Counted from the stretch's first letter, positions 18,513 through 27,226 are shown. The stretch: 64,000 nucleotides of DNA from Bacillus gaemokensis (GCF_001590835.1 NZ_LTAQ01000005.1:54896-118895), one strand, 5' to 3'. The notes: a model not told the origin generated them from the letters alone. Numbers and translations are program-made.

Positions 18513-19685
18513 GTGGAACGTAACATATTTCAAAAGGTTCCATTACCATGTGCATTTCTTGATGAAGACGCGTTAGAGAAAAATATTGAATCTATTGTTC
18601 AATTAAGTGGAGGAAAGAAAATTCGTATAGCAAGTAAATCGTTACGATCTGTGTCAGTGATGAAGCGAATATTAGCTTATGATAGCTGTTTTCAAGGAAT
18701 TATGTGCTTTTCACCACGGGAGGTATTATTTTTAATAGAACAAGGATTTGATGATTTATTGCTTGGGTATCCTGCCTATGATGAGCAAGCACTGAAGGAA
18801 ATTAGTTTGCTTACAAAACAAGGATTTACAATTACCTGTATGGTAGATTGCGAGGAACATATTACGTATTTAGAGAAACTTGCGGTGCAAACAGGCGGGG
18901 AATTTCAAATATGTATTGATATTGATATGAGTAGCCGCTTTTTTCATTTTCATTTTGGTGTAAGACGTTCACCGTTACGGTCTGCACATGAGGTGTTACA
19001 AGTGTTAAAAAAGGCTATGGACTCGTCAGTTCTACAAATAGAGGGTGTAATGGGATATGAAGCACAAATTGCAGGGGTAGGAGATAATGTCCCAAAACAG
19101 GGGGTGAAGAATAAGGTTGTCTCTTATATAAAGAAAAAATCAGTAATTGAAGCAATGACGAGAAGGCAGGACATTGTAAGAGCGATACAAGAGCAAGGAA
19201 TTGACCTCCGTTTAGTAAATGGAGGTGGTACAGGAAGTATAAAAACGACTGTGCAAGATAAATCAGTCACAGAGATTACAATAGGATCAGCTTTTTATTC
19301 TCCTAAACTCTTTGATTATTACAAAGATGTTAGATTTACACCAGCTATTGGATTTGCGTTACCGATTGTTCGGCAGCCGGATTCTCATATTTATACTTGC
19401 TTAGGTGGTGGGTATATTGCTTCAGGATCAGTTGGGAGAGATAAGCAACCAGAAGTTTGGAAGCCAAGTGGAGCTAAATTGTTATCTTTAGAAGGGGCAG
19501 GTGAGGTGCAAACTCCTGTTTATTATGAGGGATCAGAGCATATAACAATTGGAGATGTTATGTTGTTTCGCCATAGTAAAGCTGGGGAATTATGTGAGCG
19601 CTTTTCAACGTTACATCGTATAGTAGATGGAAAGGTTGTTGGAGAATATGCAACATATCGGGGGGATGGCCAATGCTTTCTGTAA
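18513..19685 (+). CDS. PLP-dependent alanine racemase / D-threonine aldolase-fold enzyme (amino acid deaminase/aldolase-type)
   Basis: 390 residues. The N-terminus LPCAFLDEDALEKNIESI and the block IRIASKSLRSVSVMKRIL fit the fold-III PLP barrel of the racemase N-terminal family, with Lys in ASKS the likely cofactor-binding residue. ICIDIDMSSRFFHFHFGVRRS and RLVNGGGTGS (phosphate-binding type loop) follow in the usual order. Such proteins are annotated as D-threonine aldolase-like or deaminase; the real substrate is unknown. GTG start with GGGGAGAG upstream. Its last 13 bases overlap the next gene, an FAD oxidase, so they are probably coupled and share a pathway (inference). Confidence 0.8.
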   Translation: MERNIFQKVPLPCAFLDEDALEKNIESIVQLSGGKKIRIASKSLRSVSVMKRILAYDSCFQGIMCFSPREVLFLIEQGFDDLLLGYPAYDEQALKEISLLTKQGFTITCMVDCEEHITYLEKLAVQTGGEFQICIDIDMSSRFFHFHFGVRRSPLRSAHEVLQVLKKAMDSSVLQIEGVMGYEAQIAGVGDNVPKQGVKNKVVSYIKKKSVIEAMTRRQDIVRAIQEQGIDLRLVNGGGTGSIKTTVQDKSVTEITIGSAFYSPKLFDYYKDVRFTPAIGFALPIVRQPDSHIYTCLGGGYIASGSVGRDKQPEVWKPSGAKLLSLEGAGEVQTPVYYEGSEHITIGDVMLFRHSKAGELCERFSTLHRIVDGKVVGEYATYRGDGQCFL

Positions 19686-20986
19686 AAGGAGAAAAGTGGA
19701 GGAATTGGACGGGGAATGTAGAAGCAAATCCGCAATATATGTTGTCCCCTAAAAGTATACAAGATGTGATGGAAGTAGTGAACTTTGCAAAAGAGAAGGG
19801 AAAGAGAGTTCGTGTTGTTGGTTCAGGTCACTCTTTTACACCGCTTGTTCAAACTGAAGAAATTCTTCTCTCTTTAGATGAACTACAAGGAATCGTAAAT
19901 ATAGATTCTAAATCATTGACAGTAGAAGTATGGGCGGGAACAAAGCTGTATGATTTAGGACGATTGCTGCAAGAAAAAGGTTATGCACAAGAAAATTTAG
20001 GAGATATCGATTCGCAATCTATTGCAGGAGCAATTAGTACAGGAACGCATGGGACAGGCATTACATTGGGAAGTTTATCGACACAGGTAGTAGAAGTTAC
20101 GGCTATTCTTGCTTCAGGAGAAATGATAGTTTGTTCTGAGAAAGAACACCATGAGTATTGGAAGGCATTTCAGTTATCACTTGGTATGCTTGGAATTATT
20201 GTAAAAGTAAAACTTAAAGTAATACCCGCTTATTCCCTTATGTATTGTAGTGAAAAGCAATCTTTTTCTACTGTGATGGATAGACTAGAAGAGTATAAAC
20301 AACATCGCCATTTTGAATTTTTTATTTTTCCATATTCCGATGATGTTCAAGTGAAAATAACAAACGAAACAAAAGTTAAGGGGAATGATCTGAGGTGGCA
20401 TAAGTTAAAAACAGAGTTTCTTGAAAATATGGCTTTTTCTTTATTATCTAAAGGGTGTAAGTTTATTCCTGCGATAAGTAAAGGAGTTAGTCAGCTATCA
20501 GCCAAGGTAGTACCGAATACAAAAACAATTGGTCCAAGTTATCAAGTATTTGCAACATCCCGTAATGTGCGCTTTTATGAAATGGAGTATAGCATTCCTG
20601 CTCAGTATATGAAAGATGTTGTAGAAGAGATTCATCATCTTATTCAAGAAAAAAAGTTCCGAGTGCATTTTCCTATTGAATGTCGTTATGTGCGAGGGGA
20701 TGATATATGGTTAAGTCCTGCGTATGGAAGGGATTCGGCTTATATTGCTGTTCACATGTATAAGGGAATGAAATATGCTGCTTATTTTGGGGCGGTAGAA
20801 CATATTTTTCAAAAATACCAAGGACGTCCACATTGGGGAAAAATGCACACAATGAAATATGAACAATTGCAACATCTGTATCCAGAATTCCATTCCTTTT
20901 TACAAGTAAGAAAGTTACTAGATGAAACGGGTATGTTTTTAAATCCATATGTAGCAAAGATGTTTTCTATCGTAAAAAAGAGCTGA
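19673..20986 (+). CDS. FAD-linked oxidase, D-arabinono-/L-gulono-1,4-lactone oxidase type
   Basis: 437 residues. The N-terminal half is a PCMH-type FAD domain: RVRVVGSGHSFTPL near residue 45, then DIDSQSIAGAISTGTHGTG, the loop that contacts the flavin. The C-terminal half is the ALO-type substrate domain, ending with RPHWGKMHTM, which corresponds to the HWxK motif of sugar-lactone oxidases. Substrate unknown; bacterial members oxidise polyols or aldonolactones. The ATG lies within the end of the preceding racemase-like gene, behind a G-rich ribosome site, so both should be expressed together. Confidence 0.85.
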   Translation: MLSVKGEKWRNWTGNVEANPQYMLSPKSIQDVMEVVNFAKEKGKRVRVVGSGHSFTPLVQTEEILLSLDELQGIVNIDSKSLTVEVWAGTKLYDLGRLLQEKGYAQENLGDIDSQSIAGAISTGTHGTGITLGSLSTQVVEVTAILASGEMIVCSEKEHHEYWKAFQLSLGMLGIIVKVKLKVIPAYSLMYCSEKQSFSTVMDRLEEYKQHRHFEFFIFPYSDDVQVKITNETKVKGNDLRWHKLKTEFLENMAFSLLSKGCKFIPAISKGVSQLSAKVVPNTKTIGPSYQVFATSRNVRFYEMEYSIPAQYMKDVVEEIHHLIQEKKFRVHFPIECRYVRGDDIWLSPAYGRDSAYIAVHMYKGMKYAAYFGAVEHIFQKYQGRPHWGKMHTMKYEQLQHLYPEFHSFLQVRKLLDETGMFLNPYVAKMFSIVKKS

Positions 20987-21008
20987 CAATTATTTGTCAG
21001 CTCTTTTG
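20975..21008. terminator. Bidirectional terminator between convergent genes
   Basis: Hairpin aaaagagctgacaa / ttgtcagctctttt. It overlaps the stop codons of both the oxidase and the VanZ-RDD gene. Confidence 0.85.
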
Positions 21009-22141
21009 AGTGTAATAGCATTTCTTGTATGACTGATACGTTCATAAAATAGTAATTTATCACGACTAAATATATGTAATAGAACATGGATAATAAAAAG
21101 ACCATTAATCACAAATGTAAATAATAATATAACGATCAGAACTAGAGTATCTGTACGGTTTAAAATGGAACTACTAGAGAGTATATAGTTAATTCCGCCT
21201 AAAACAAAATAGAACAGACCGTAACGAATGAATAATTCTTTTAGTGTAATCCGTTCATTTTGTCCTTTAATATGAATACGAAGCAATGCTTTTCCAACTG
21301 TTTTTCCATTCGTAAAGTATGGAATGATAATGAAATAGGTAAAGACTGCCCCTGTAACGAAAATAAGTTCATATAAGTTCGTATAAGATTGGATACTAGA
21401 AATAAAAAGATGATTACCCTTATTTTTAATAACCGGTACAACAATAGATAAGAAAATCCAATCAATTTGCATGGCAATGAGACGGCGAATAAATCCAACT
21501 GGTTTCGTTGCTAAATCAATATGTGCATCTAATTCGCTTGATTTAGGAAGGAAATACATAAATATTGGTGCAATGAAATATCCAATTGCTCCGCCAAGTG
21601 TATTTAGAAATAAATCATCCACATCAAACAAACGATACGCGCAATTGTATATGCCATATAATCCAGTTACTTGTGTTATTTCAAAGAATAATGAAAGACA
21701 AAGTGAAAAGACTATAGTTTGTAAGAAACTACGGCGGAAGTAATATCGTAAATACATGCCGAATGGAATCGTTAACAGGGCATTAAATGCAACTTGTAAA
21801 AAGGCAGATTCTTTTAATAGATGAAAATAGGTAACTGGCTTTGTTAGAATAGCTACTGTGTGATTGGTAATTTCTTGAATGAAATAGAATGGTACGAGTT
21901 GCATATGCTGCGTATTAGCTGGCTGTAAGCTACAAGTATCATAGGTTTGTGGTAACGGTAGAATAACAAGGAAATAGGCATTTAATAGATAAAGGAATAA
22001 AGAATATAAAATAAATGATCGCCATTTATTTAAATAGCCATATTTTCTGTAATTAAATATTAAAAAGGGAATTAAAAGAAGCATTGCTAAAATAGGAAAT
22101 AAGATAAATGCTGTTTTAATTGGAAATAAATAAGATGTCAA
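20990..22141 (-). CDS. VanZ-like and RDD domain membrane protein
   Basis: 383 residues with about nine hydrophobic segments. The N-terminal part (roughly residues 10-180) is VanZ-like: YLLNAYFLVILPLPQ, then FNALLTIPFGMYLRYYFRRS and DVDDLFLNTLGGAIGYF. The C-terminal part (from about residue 205) is an RDD domain: GFIRRLIAMQIDWIFLS and FTNGKTVGKALLRIHIKG. The TTG at 22141 is chosen because AAAGGAGC sits 8 bases before it; the longer frame to 22210 has no ribosome site. VanZ proteins are tied to glycopeptide tolerance in enterococci, but most relatives have no known role. Confidence 0.82.
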   Translation of the reverse strand: MTSYLFPIKTAFILFPILAMLLLIPFLIFNYRKYGYLNKWRSFILYSLFLYLLNAYFLVILPLPQTYDTCSLQPANTQHMQLVPFYFIQEITNHTVAILTKPVTYFHLLKESAFLQVAFNALLTIPFGMYLRYYFRRSFLQTIVFSLCLSLFFEITQVTGLYGIYNCAYRLFDVDDLFLNTLGGAIGYFIAPIFMYFLPKSSELDAHIDLATKPVGFIRRLIAMQIDWIFLSIVVPVIKNKGNHLFISSIQSYTNLYELIFVTGAVFTYFIIIPYFTNGKTVGKALLRIHIKGQNERITLKELFIRYGLFYFVLGGINYILSSSSILNRTDTLVLIVILLFTFVINGLFIIHVLLHIFSRDKLLFYERISHTRNAITLKRADK

Positions 22142-22230
22142 AATATTGCTCCTTTCGAAAAGAATTCGTTTTTCATTATAGCTCTTAAAAACTATTAAAA
22201 CAAATCTCACTTTTAGGAGAGGATATCATT

Positions 22231-22344
22231 TTGAAAGTTAAAGGTAAAGGCTTAGTAGGTAGTAGAGCTATAGTATTACTGTCTAGAAATAGTGGGATAA
22301 ATGAAGAAAAGCCTTACTGCGAATGGCAGAAGACTCTTTTTTAG
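22231..22344 (+). CDS. Possible small protein, 37 residues
   Basis: A TTG start preceded by AGGAGAGGAT (7-16 bases upstream) opens a frame LKVKGKGLVGSRAIVLLSRN that ends at TAG 22342. A hairpin with a T run (gccttactgc / gcagaagac, then tctttttt) overlaps its end. It lies between two reverse-strand genes. No family is recognised; ribosome site plus terminator-like end is the only support. May be spurious. Confidence 0.3.
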   Translation: MKVKGKGLVGSRAIVLLSRNSGINEEKPYCEWQKTLF

Positions 22345-22643
22345 TAAAGATATTTAACATGGGTAGCATTGGATTTTGAAGACAGAATATAGCTTTGAAA
22401 TTTATTTTGCCATGTTGTGATTGCAGTTTGCTTTTTTTGAGAAATCCATTCTTGATAATCTTCTTGGGTTTTCCATAATATACGAATCATGTATTCGGTC
22501 CCATGCTGGGTATGTTTCATACGGGAGAATTCTAAGTTAATAAACCCATGACTTCCAGATGATGGATAGTGTTGCTGTAAAGAATGTATAATTTCAGTTT
22601 CATAACCTGATTTAATATGAATGAGCTTTGTAACAATAAACAT
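22341..22643 (-). CDS. Antibiotic biosynthesis monooxygenase-fold (ABM / heme-oxygenase-like) protein
   Basis: 100 residues. MFIVTKLIHIKSGYETEII opens the dimeric alpha-beta ABM barrel, and FINLEFSRMK and EYMIRILWKTQEDYQEWISQ match the family pattern (the W-x-x-x-x-x-W helix). Relatives include IsdG/HmoA-type heme-degrading enzymes as well as quinol monooxygenases. The catalytic Asn/His/Trp set of heme oxygenases cannot be assigned with confidence here, so the activity is left open. AAGGAGTGC precedes the ATG. Monocistronic. Confidence 0.75.
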   Translation of the reverse strand: MFIVTKLIHIKSGYETEIIHSLQQHYPSSGSHGFINLEFSRMKHTQHGTEYMIRILWKTQEDYQEWISQKKQTAITTWQNKFQSYILSSKSNATHVKYLY

Positions 22644-22923
22644 GATTGCACTCCTTTTATATGTAGTATAAGAAATTAGAGTGGATATCCTGTTTTATTC
22701 ATAACATGTGCAATCCCTCCGGTAGTACTTACGAGAATGAGAAAGTTTGTAATCGAGAATTCTCTTATCCGCAAAATAGTGTATCATAGTAAATATTATA
22801 CTATTCTGAAAACTACGAGTAAATAAAAGGAAGACGACAAATTTTTCATTACGTTAGTACCGCATGTATAAAAAGAGATGGGTGAGGACTAATAATGAGT
22901 GGATATATTTAATCTTAGCTACA
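22644..22923. other. Intergenic region between the ABM gene and uppP
   Basis: No gene over 10 residues with a ribosome site is seen. It should hold the promoter of the reverse-strand ABM gene. A short GAGAATTCTC palindrome occurs at about 22757-22766. No known RNA element recognised. Confidence 0.35.
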
Positions 22924-22925
22924 TA

Positions 22926-22957
22926 AAAGGGTGTCCGATTGAACGGGACACCCTTTA
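22926..22957. terminator. Terminator of uppP
   Basis: Strong hairpin aaagggtgtcc / gggacaccctt. It is followed on the reverse strand by TTTTATG and on the forward strand by AGATTTTACTTT. Confidence 0.85.
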
Positions 22958-22966
22958 GATTTTACT

Positions 22967-23779
22967 TTATAAGAAAACAATAGTTAGTACACCTACGATA
23001 ATACAATAGAATGAAAAGTATTTTAAATTCCCTTTAGCCATAATGTTCATAAACCACTTCAATGAAATATAGGTCATGATAAACGTCGCGATGAATGCAA
23101 CGAGGTAGGGTACAAATAAAGTATTTAAATTTGGATCTTTAGCAATGTCTGTAATACTTAGTAATAATCCACCTAAACTAACAGGAATATATAATAAGAA
23201 TGAAAAGCGAAGAGCAGTTTCTTGCTTCATACCAAGTAACATCGCAGCAACAATTGTAGCACCAGAACGGCTAATACCAGGAATAAGTGCGCAAGCCTGA
23301 GCAAGACCAACAATAATAGCATCTTTCATAGATAGATCGCCATCATTTTTTCGGCCGCGTAAATTGCGAATAATCCAAAGGCCAATGGCGGTAATGATAA
23401 GAGAAATTCCAACCATTTTAATACCTTTTAAGTAGTATTCAATATAATCTTTAAATAACACACCAATTACGCCAGCTGGAATAGTAGCAATGATAAGATA
23501 AATGATAAAGAAGAAATCTGATTTTGTTTCTTCTGCTCTTGTAAATATATAGGATAGACCATTTTTTGTAAGGCGAATTAAGTCATTTCTATAAATAAGT
23601 AATACAGCTAATAAAGAAGCTGCGTTAACAAGCAGTTCAAAGCTAAAGCCTTCTATTTTTAATCCTAGCAAATGTTGTGCTAAAACGAGATGACCGCTTG
23701 AAGAAATTGGGATTGGTTCTGTTAGTCCTTGAAATAGACCAAGAACTAAATACTTTAAAATATAATAAAACTGTTCCAT
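22967..23779 (-). CDS. uppP: Undecaprenyl-diphosphatase (BacA/UppP)
   Basis: Dephosphorylates undecaprenyl diphosphate to recycle the lipid carrier of cell-wall synthesis; extra copies give bacitracin tolerance. 270 residues, about eight helices. The (E/Q)xxxE motif is Gln17-Gly-Leu-Thr-Glu21, followed by [10 protein letters not shown]. The second motif [10 protein letters not shown] is present. AGGAGGA precedes the ATG. These bacteria usually have several paralogues; which one is the main enzyme cannot be told. Confidence 0.93.
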   Translation of the reverse strand: MEQFYYILKYLVLGLFQGLTEPIPISSSGHLVLAQHLLGLKIEGFSFELLVNAASLLAVLLIYRNDLIRLTKNGLSYIFTRAEETKSDFFFIIYLIIATIPAGVIGVLFKDYIEYYLKGIKMVGISLIITAIGLWIIRNLRGRKNDGDLSMKDAIIVGLAQACALIPGISRSGATIVAAMLLGMKQETALRFSFLLYIPVSLGGLLLSITDIAKDPNLNTLFVPYLVAFIATFIMTYISLKWFMNIMAKGNLKYFSFYCIIVGVLTIVFL

Positions 23780-24141
23780 AACATCCTCCTTGTTATCATT
23801 CTTTAAAAAGACAACTTCTCCATTATAGCAAAAGAGGACTTTGAAATTTAGAGAAAATCGAAAAAATTAAAAAATTCACTTTTCAATATAGCTAGAAAAT
23901 ATAATTTTAAATCCGGTTATATCTGTTTGGTACATTGTGTCGGGAAGGAGTTTAACATAAATAATAGTTGTGCAAGATTTGACAATGTTTTTAATCTCGT
24001 GTAATCTTTGTCTTCTAATATTCGAATCTACTTTTTGTAAGATTTATGTGGATATAGATTATTAAAAAGTTAAGAATTTGTTACATTTTACAGGTTTTGT
24101 TTATTTTTTTGTCATGAAAAATAAACTGTATTTAATGAGTT

Positions 24142-24158
24142 TGTAAACAAACTGTAAA
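24142..24158 (+). promoter_or_regulatory. WalR (YycF) box upstream of the 3D-domain protein gene
   Basis: TGTAAA-CAAAC-TGTAAA matches the WalR consensus TGTWAH-N5-TGTWAH exactly and lies 39-55 bases before the start codon, just upstream of a possible -10 (TATAAC, near 24170). The regulated gene is a YocH-like wall protein, and yocH is a WalR target in B. subtilis. The rest of the 23780-24196 gap shows no gene. Confidence 0.78.
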
Positions 24159-24196
24159 ATAAATCATGTATAACTGTAAGAGAAGGGAGTCGGATT

Positions 24197-25507
24197 ATGA
24201 ACTATTTTAAGCGAATCAGTAGTCTAGTATTAGCAGGAATGATTGTTCTTTCTAGTACAGTCGCTGTCAAAGCTGAGTCAAACGACGAGAAATTAAACAA
24301 CATGCAACAGCAATTGCAGCAGAATAACGATGATATTCAGAAAAAAGAAGAAGAGAAGCAAGCTGTTAATAAAGAAATTAAAGGTATCGAAAGTGAACTA
24401 CATAATTTAAATAATACAATTACAAAAAATAAAGAAGAGCAAGCTGCTATTCAACGGAAAATCGATGAAACGCATAAGCAAATTGAGCAAAAAAAGAAAG
24501 AAATTATTGTTTTAGAAGATAAAGTACTTTCTCGTAAAGACATTATGAAGAAACGTATGGTTTCTGTTCAAAATAGCTCAAATACGAGTTTAGTAGTTGA
24601 AGTTGTTGTGGAATCAAAGAATTTTGCTGATTTCTTACAACGTATGAATGCAGTATCTACAATCTTAGATGCGGATAAAGAAATTTTACGATTGCAAGAA
24701 CAAGATCTTCGTCAAATTGAAGAAGATAAAAAAGCAATTGATGAAAAAGAGGCATCTTTAGGGATAGACAAACAAAAATTAGCAAAGGTACAAGCTGACT
24801 TACAAGATAATTTGAAAAAACGTCAAGAAAATTTACAAGCTGTGCAAGCGAAATACAATCAAATTGCAGGTCAACTCAATTTAGCTGAACAAGAAAAATC
24901 GAAAATTGAATCAAATATGAAAGCAGTACAAGAAACAATCGCTCGTGAGCAAGAAGCAGCAAGATTAGCAGCAGAAGCTCGTGCAAAAGCAGAAGCAGAG
25001 GCAAAAGCTGAAAGGGAAGCTATCGCAAAAGCACAAGCAGATGCAGAAGCAGAAAGAGCAGCTGCTAAGAAAAAAGAAGAAGCTTCAGCACCAAAAACAG
25101 TTGAAACTGTAAGTACTAATGATAAACCGGCGACAACGCCAGCAACTAATCCGGCGTCAAAACCAAACACTCAGCCGGATTCAAAACCAGCTAACGGTCG
25201 TGAGATTTATGTAGAAGCTACTGCTTATACAGCGGATCCATCTGAGAATGGTTATAAACCAGGAGAACAGGTATATTCAGCATGGGGACATTATAATTTA
25301 ACTGCAAATCCGGGAATGAAATTAATTGCCGTAGATCCAGCGGTTATTCGATTAGGATCCACTGTATACGTTGAAGGGTATGGAACAGCAATTGCAGCAG
25401 ATACAGGTGGTGCGATTAAAGGCCATAGAATTGATGTATTAATGCCAGATAAAGCTAAATCAAGCGCTTGGGGTAGAAAAAACGTTAAAGTTACAATTTT
25501 AAATTAA
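24197..25507 (+). CDS. Secreted coiled-coil peptidoglycan protein with C-terminal 3D domain (YocH/PcsB-like)
   Basis: 436 residues. The signal peptide ends near AVKA (residue 26). A long coiled coil follows (about 30-275, with Lys/Glu/Gln-rich heptads and an Ala-Glu-Lys repeat at 245-285) of the type found in PcsB/CwlO N-termini. A Pro/Thr/Ser linker is next, then the 3D domain (about 338-436), named for its three aspartates: ATAYTAD, IAVDP and AADTGGAIKGHRIDV. 3D domains resemble lytic transglycosylases and occur in YocH, YabE and Rpf-like proteins. A WalR box upstream suggests induction during growth as part of wall remodelling. Confidence 0.87.
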   Translation: MNYFKRISSLVLAGMIVLSSTVAVKAESNDEKLNNMQQQLQQNNDDIQKKEEEKQAVNKEIKGIESELHNLNNTITKNKEEQAAIQRKIDETHKQIEQKKKEIIVLEDKVLSRKDIMKKRMVSVQNSSNTSLVVEVVVESKNFADFLQRMNAVSTILDADKEILRLQEQDLRQIEEDKKAIDEKEASLGIDKQKLAKVQADLQDNLKKRQENLQAVQAKYNQIAGQLNLAEQEKSKIESNMKAVQETIAREQEAARLAAEARAKAEAEAKAEREAIAKAQADAEAERAAAKKKEEASAPKTVETVSTNDKPATTPATNPASKPNTQPDSKPANGREIYVEATAYTADPSENGYKPGEQVYSAWGHYNLTANPGMKLIAVDPAVIRLGSTVYVEGYGTAIAADTGGAIKGHRIDVLMPDKAKSSAWGRKNVKVTILN

Positions 25508-25511
25508 AGTG

Positions 25512-25548
25512 AAATCCAACTTTACAGCATGTAAAGTTGGATTTTTTT
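25512..25548 (+). terminator. Terminator of the 3D-domain gene
   Basis: Perfect 13-base stem aaatccaacttta / taaagttggattt with a run of T. Confidence 0.88.
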
Positions 25549-25568
25549 GAATCTGATGTTAAGTTGAG

Positions 25569-25597
25569 TTTACATTTTGTAAAGTCTATCATATAAT
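25569..25597 (+). promoter_or_regulatory. sigma-A promoter with overlapping inverted repeat, HTH gene
   Basis: TTTACA (25569-25574) and TATAAT (25592-25597), 17-base spacer. The -35 is half of the inverted repeat TTTACA-TTT-TGTAAA (25569-25583), a plausible operator for the HTH protein encoded just downstream. Confidence 0.65.
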
Positions 25598-25617
25598 AAT
25601 GGTAAGAGGTGGTAAAA

Positions 25618-25836
25618 ATGACCATTTTGAATCGAGTGAAGGAGCTAAGAGCTCGCTTTAACTTCACACAAAGTATATTGGCTGAAAAAGTTGGAGTAAC
25701 GAGGCAAACCATTGCGGCAATTGAAAAGGGCGATTACGTTCCCTCACTATTATTAGCGCTGACGATTTGTGATGTGTTTGATTTGAAGATGGAGGATGTC
25801 TTTGTACTAGATAAGGAGGGAAAAGGAGATGAATAG
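25618..25836 (+). CDS. XRE/Cro-type HTH transcriptional regulator
   Basis: 72 residues, essentially one helix-turn-helix domain: TQSILAEKVGVTRQTIAAIEKGDYVPS. This short form is common in Bacillus and is nearly always paired with a small membrane-protein gene, as here: the next gene overlaps it by 8 bases. The ATG at 25618 follows AGAGGTGG. Self-repression through the palindrome in its promoter is likely but inferred. Target beyond its own operon unknown. Confidence 0.85.
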   Translation: MTILNRVKELRARFNFTQSILAEKVGVTRQTIAAIEKGDYVPSLLLALTICDVFDLKMEDVFVLDKEGKGDE

Positions 25837-26302
25837 GGTTGTTCTTTCTTATGTGATGAGTGTCGTGTATACATGTTTAGCTGCTTGGGCGTTTATTGAG
25901 TTGTTTTATGCGTATATGGAGTTCGCTACTATTCTTCGTACAAAGCGAGAGACTTTTGAGGTATTCATAAATCTTAAGCCTATTTTCTATTTAGCAATCT
26001 TGGGAGTAGTATTCTTTATTATGTATAAAGTGCAAAAGAAAAAATATGAAAAATTATCCTTTTGGATGTTTCCTTTGTTGTTTCCAGGAGAAGATGAGCG
26101 TGAGAAAATGATTACCCAAAAAGCCTGCCGTACTACTTTTATTTCGCTTTGGTTTGTTTTACCGTTTGCGGCTGGACTGCTAATTTTATCTCCAGTTATA
26201 AATTTGTATATTCCTGCTTATCCTATGTATATAGTATTTCTTATTTTATTTGTCCAAATGACTGTGTTTCATATTTCGCTCTATCGAAATAAAATTGCTT
26301 AA
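25829..26302 (+). CDS. Small membrane protein paired with HTH regulator (DUF2178-like)
   Basis: 157 residues with four hydrophobic segments (about residues 8-28, 50-66, 105-125 and 131-150). The cytosolic loop contains FPGEDEREKMITQKA, and a DERE...A segment of this kind is typical of DUF2178/DUF3796 proteins encoded next to XRE regulators. Starts inside the HTH gene behind GGAGGGAAAAGGAG. Function unknown. The family call rests on the motif and arrangement. Confidence 0.65.
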   Translation: MNRVVLSYVMSVVYTCLAAWAFIELFYAYMEFATILRTKRETFEVFINLKPIFYLAILGVVFFIMYKVQKKKYEKLSFWMFPLLFPGEDEREKMITQKACRTTFISLWFVLPFAAGLLILSPVINLYIPAYPMYIVFLILFVQMTVFHISLYRNKIA

Positions 26303-26333
26303 AGGTATACTGATCACATAGAAAAATGATATA

Positions 26334-26376
26334 TAAAGAAACTTTTCATAATAAATGGAAGGTTTCTTTTTTCTTA
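26334..26376 (+). terminator. Probable terminator after the HTH/membrane-protein pair
   Basis: Imperfect hairpin aaagaaacttttc / ggaaggtttcttttttctt. Confidence 0.65.
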
Positions 26377-26448
26377 TACTTGTGTATAAATAGATATTAT
26401 TTTATCATTTTATATAGAGTAATATTTTGTAGGGGAAAGGAATTTTAT

Positions 26449-27084
26449 ATGAATAAGCGAAGAATCTATAGTGTACTAGCGATCCTTTTATTTGTTATAG
26501 GTGGTGTGTTAATCGGAAAGCCATTTTATGATGGATATAAGGCAGAGGAGAAGCAAACAGCGAATGTGCAAGCTGTTCAAAAAATGGAATATCAAAAGCA
26601 AGAAACGAAATTTGTAGATGCTTCAAAGATTCAGCAACCAGATTTAGCGGAAGTAGCAAATGCATCGTTAGATAAAAAACAAGTAATTGGACGTATTTCT
26701 ATTCCGAGTATTTCATTAGAACTTCCAGTTTTAAATGGTTCGACTGAGAAAAACTTATTATCAGGAGCGACAACTGTAAAAGATAAGCAAGAGATGGGAA
26801 AAGGAAACTATGCGCTTGCTGGGCATAATATGTCAAAAAAAGGTGTTTTATTTAGTGATGTATCTTCATTAAAAAAGAACGATAAAATTTATTTATATGA
26901 TAATGAAAATGAATATGAGTATGCCGTTACAGGTGTATCGGAAGTAACTCCTGATAAGTGGGAAGTTGTAGAAGATCATGAGAAAACGGAAGTAACGCTT
27001 ATTACGTGTGTATCTGTATCAGATAATTCAAAGCGCTTTGTTATTACTGGAGATTTTGTACAAACGAAAAAAATAAATAGTTAA
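26449..27084 (+). CDS. srtA: Sortase A (class A transpeptidase)
   Basis: Anchors LPxTG-type surface proteins to peptidoglycan at the outer face of the membrane. 211 residues with an N-terminal membrane anchor (about residues 7-24). The catalytic triad is His126 (LAGHNM), Cys187 (TLITC) and Arg196 (NSKRF), exactly the numbering I recall for B. anthracis SrtA. ATG 26449 is chosen since GGGGAAAGG lies just upstream; the frame extends further 5' without a ribosome site. It is a single gene with its own terminator, next to a secreted YHYH protein. Confidence 0.95.
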   Translation: MNKRRIYSVLAILLFVIGGVLIGKPFYDGYKAEEKQTANVQAVQKMEYQKQETKFVDASKIQQPDLAEVANASLDKKQVIGRISIPSISLELPVLNGSTEKNLLSGATTVKDKQEMGKGNYALAGHNMSKKGVLFSDVSSLKKNDKIYLYDNENEYEYAVTGVSEVTPDKWEVVEDHEKTEVTLITCVSVSDNSKRFVITGDFVQTKKINS

Positions 27085-27126
27085 ACAAAAAGGTTTACTC
27101 TGATTAAGAGTGAACCTTTTTTGTTT
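27083..27126 (+). terminator. Terminator of srtA
   Basis: Hairpin aaacaaaaaggtttactc / gagtgaaccttttttgttt. Confidence 0.88.
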
Positions 27127-27226
27127 AACTAATATTAGGAAATAAAAGAATATTTTAGTATATATTTAAATATTACTCTATTGTTGTATAATGAAATTAT
27201 AATGATAGATTTTGGGAGGAAAAAGA

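Noticed and set aside
24954-25080. Repetitive Ala-Glu-Lys coding stretch considered as a DNA repeat array
   Set aside because: It is the coding sequence of a coiled-coil region; units are irregular at DNA level and nothing suggests CRISPR.
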